This document shows positions 5,703-7,343 of a stretch of 7,343 bases of DNA, piece by piece. The notes beneath the pieces were generated by a model. The model searched no databases. It was not told the origin of the DNA and saw nothing but the letters and a program-made list of their open reading frames with translations. Numbering within the stretch: position 1 is the first letter of the stretch; each line of letters starts with the position of its first letter. The position numbers and the translations under genes are program-made. The stretch is from JANNAV01 sp031384695. Lineage in GTDB: Bacteria > Pseudomonadota > Alphaproteobacteria > Rhodobacterales > Rhodobacteraceae. Where the stretch lies: NCBI GenBank assembly GCA_031384695.1, contig JANNAV010000334.1, positions 1-7,343 on the forward strand, in the 5' to 3' direction.

Positions 5703-6581
5703 ATGGCATCGCGGGATGTGGTTCAGTATAAATCGCCGTTGGCCGTGGCTTTCAAGATATTCTCGGTCATCTTTCTGGCCATTTACCTGATCTGGACGCT
5801 GCTGCCGATCTTTGTGATGTTCGTCTCGTCCTTCAAAGATCTGCTGGAGGCGTTCAACATCCCCGAAGTTGGTGACTGGGCCGGGGTCACGGTATTTTTC
5901 GATTTCACCCCGACGCTGAAACACTACCAAAGCCTGTTTTATGACAACAACTTTGGCGAATACATGGCCAATAGCCTGATTGCGGCGGGCGGGTCGGCGG
6001 TGATTGCGGTGACCTTCGGGTCGATGGCGGCCTACAGCCTTAGCCGGGTTGAATTTCGCGGCAAGGGGGATCTGTTTTTCTGGATCATCTCTACCCGGAT
6101 GGCCCCGGTGGTGGCGGTCATGGTGCCACTTTACGCGATCTTCCGATCATTCGATCTGATCGGCACGTTGCCCGGCCTGATCCTTGCCTACACCACCTTC
6201 AATCTGCCCTTCGCGATCTGGATCCTGAAAGGGTTCTTCGACAACGTGCCCTATTCGATTGAAGAGGCGCAGATGGTCGATGGGGCAACGCGCTTTCAGG
6301 CGTTCATGTCGATCCTGCCCTTGGTGGCACCGGGCATTGCGGCGTTTATCGTGCTGTGCATTCTGTTTGCGTGGAATGACTTTCTGTTCGCGGCCATCAT
6401 CGGATCGGGCGGAGCAAAAACCTTGCCGGTGGCCACGCGCGAACTAGTGCAGCCGCAGAATATCCAATGGGGCGCCATCATGGCGGCGGGTGTGGTGACC
6501 ACCCTGCCGATGATGCTGCTGGGGTTGGTGATCCGCAAATATCTGGTGACCGGCATGACGATGGGTGCCGTCAAGGAATAG
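5703..6581 (+). CDS. Sugar ABC transporter permease, MalG/UgpE type
   Basis: A 292-residue inner-membrane permease, the partner of the MalF-type protein. Hydrophobic segments lie near residues 15-42, 90-112, 124-148, 155-177, 208-226 and 257-277. The region between the first two is a periplasmic loop ending in the LKHYQSLF-type segment seen before helix 2 in MalG relatives. The EAA loop is E187-E-A-Q-M-V-D-G-A-T-R-F and on to I-L-P at 204-206. The WNDFLFA segment (225-231) and the C-terminal GMTMGAVKE ending are MalG-family hallmarks. It starts 3 nt after the preceding stop, with a GGAAAGGG-type ribosome site inside the end of that gene. Full length and undamaged. Confidence 0.94.
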   Translation: MASRDVVQYKSPLAVAFKIFSVIFLAIYLIWTLLPIFVMFVSSFKDLLEAFNIPEVGDWAGVTVFFDFTPTLKHYQSLFYDNNFGEYMANSLIAAGGSAVIAVTFGSMAAYSLSRVEFRGKGDLFFWIISTRMAPVVAVMVPLYAIFRSFDLIGTLPGLILAYTTFNLPFAIWILKGFFDNVPYSIEEAQMVDGATRFQAFMSILPLVAPGIAAFIVLCILFAWNDFLFAAIIGSGGAKTLPVATRELVQPQNIQWGAIMAAGVVTTLPMMLLGLVIRKYLVTGMTMGAVKE

Positions 6582-6633
6582 CGCCCGATCCTTCGTTGGT
6601 TTGGGCAATCTTTAGAATAAACCGGGGGGCCAG

Positions 6634-7343
6634 ATGGCACGGATTTCGATCAATAAAGTGTGGAAGTATTACGGCACGAGTCCCGCTGTGCGCGAGCTTA
6701 ATCTTGAATGCGACGATGGTAGCTTTGTCAGCATTCTTGGCCCGTCGGGTTGCGGCAAGTCTTCCACCATGCGGATGATTGCGGGGCTGGAGCATATCAG
6801 CGCAGGCGATATTTTGTTTGACGGTCAGCGGATCAACGATCTGCCGCCCAAAGACCGCGATGTGGCGATGGTTTTCGAGAACTATGCGCTTTATCCGCAT
6901 AAATCGGTGTTTGACAACATCGCCAACCCGCTGCGCCTGCGCGGGTTTGATGCGGACAAGATCAAAGAACGCGTCACATCCGCCACCAAACTGCTGGAGA
7001 TTGACCATCTGCTGAACCGCCGCCCATCCGAACTGTCGGGCGGCCAGAAACAGCGGGTGGCCATAGGGCGGGCAATTGTGCGCGAACCGAAACTGTTCTT
7101 GTTCGACGAACCGATTGCCCACCTTGACGCTAAATTGCGCGCGCATATGCGCGGTGAGATCAAGCATTTGCAGCGCAGCCTTGGCACCACGATGATCTAT
7201 GTCACCCATGACCAGCTTGAGGCGTTGTCGATGGCCGACATGATCGCCGTGATGCATGACGGCGAATTGCAGCAATGGGGCACGCCGAGCGAGATTTTCA
7301 ACCGCCCGGTCAATGCCTGGGTCGCGGGCTTTGTCGGTGAACC
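6634..7343 (+). CDS. Sugar ABC transporter ATPase, MalK/UgpC type, 3' end outside the window
   Basis: The first 236 complete codons of a cytoplasmic ATPase that powers import through the two upstream permeases. Visible motifs: Walker A GPSGCGKSS (36-44), signature LSGGQ (134-138), Walker B LFLFDE (154-159, with catalytic E159) and the switch His in VTHDQ (H192). Two positions are unusual. The Q-loop, normally VFQNYALYPH, reads VFENYALYPH (E82), and the D-loop, normally SNLD, is AHLD (162-165). The C-terminal regulatory (TOBE/MalK-type) domain lies beyond the window. The ATG follows a G-rich site (6624-6629) and comes 52 nt after the MalG-type stop. Operon position and family are certain; whether it acts as a homodimer or pairs with a second ATPase is open. 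Confidence 0.93.
   Translation, partial: MARISINKVWKYYGTSPAVRELNLECDDGSFVSILGPSGCGKSSTMRMIAGLEHISAGDILFDGQRINDLPPKDRDVAMVFENYALYPHKSVFDNIANPLRLRGFDADKIKERVTSATKLLEIDHLLNRRPSELSGGQKQRVAIGRAIVREPKLFLFDEPIAHLDAKLRAHMRGEIKHLQRSLGTTMIYVTHDQLEALSMADMIAVMHDGELQQWGTPSEIFNRPVNAWVAGFVGE

Noticed and set aside
1..7343. CRISPR array, tRNA, rRNA, toxin-antitoxin or phage-defence genes
   Set aside because: No regularly spaced repeats, tRNA-like cloverleaf, rRNA segment or defence-type motif was seen on either strand.

Overview
The window suggests an alphaproteobacterium of moderately high GC, probably a Rhodobacterales/roseobacter-type genome. That placement is inferred from codon usage, the style of the sugar ABC operon and the type of IS481 element; there is no rRNA or marker gene to confirm it. 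The window has two parts of very different character.

Left part (about 1-2626) is an eroded accessory region. It starts with an unrecognised reading frame (74-508) that stays open to the window edge. Next comes the C-terminal remnant of an alpha/beta hydrolase, interrupted by an in-frame TAG at 758-760. Then there is an apparently intact GFA/CENP-V-like zinc-site protein (940-1476). An overlapping small DUF6958-like gene follows and is frameshifted near 1690. Last is a minus-strand IS481-type transposase relic (1812-2573, outer end near 2626) with a nonsense codon, a lost catalytic Asp, an internal insertion and no C-terminal third.

Middle part (2627-3071) is about 445 bases without a convincing gene. 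It gets AT-rich towards 2830-2930 and holds a candidate promoter, operator-like palindromes, a bulged hairpin followed by an orphan Shine-Dalgarno-like GGAGGAGG, and a second hairpin just before the ribosome binding site of the next gene.

Right part (3072-7343) is an intact carbohydrate-type (CUT1-like) ABC importer operon, all on the plus strand: a Tat-exported 508-residue solute-binding protein, a MalF-type permease, a MalG-type permease, and a MalK/UgpC-type ATPase cut by the window end. A perfect 11-bp stem-loop lies between the binding-protein gene and the first permease gene, where such operons often set the high ratio of binding protein to membrane components. The binding protein would capture a sugar or polyol in the periplasm, the two permeases form the channel, and the ATPase powers import. 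The substrate cannot be named from sequence alone. The ATPase has Glu where the Q-loop Gln is expected, which hints that a second ATPase subunit may lie downstream.

I found no wholly new system. The most interesting points are the Q-loop/D-loop variant ATPase, the structured leader of the operon, the intergenic stem-loop, and the cluster of independently decaying genes beside the IS relic.
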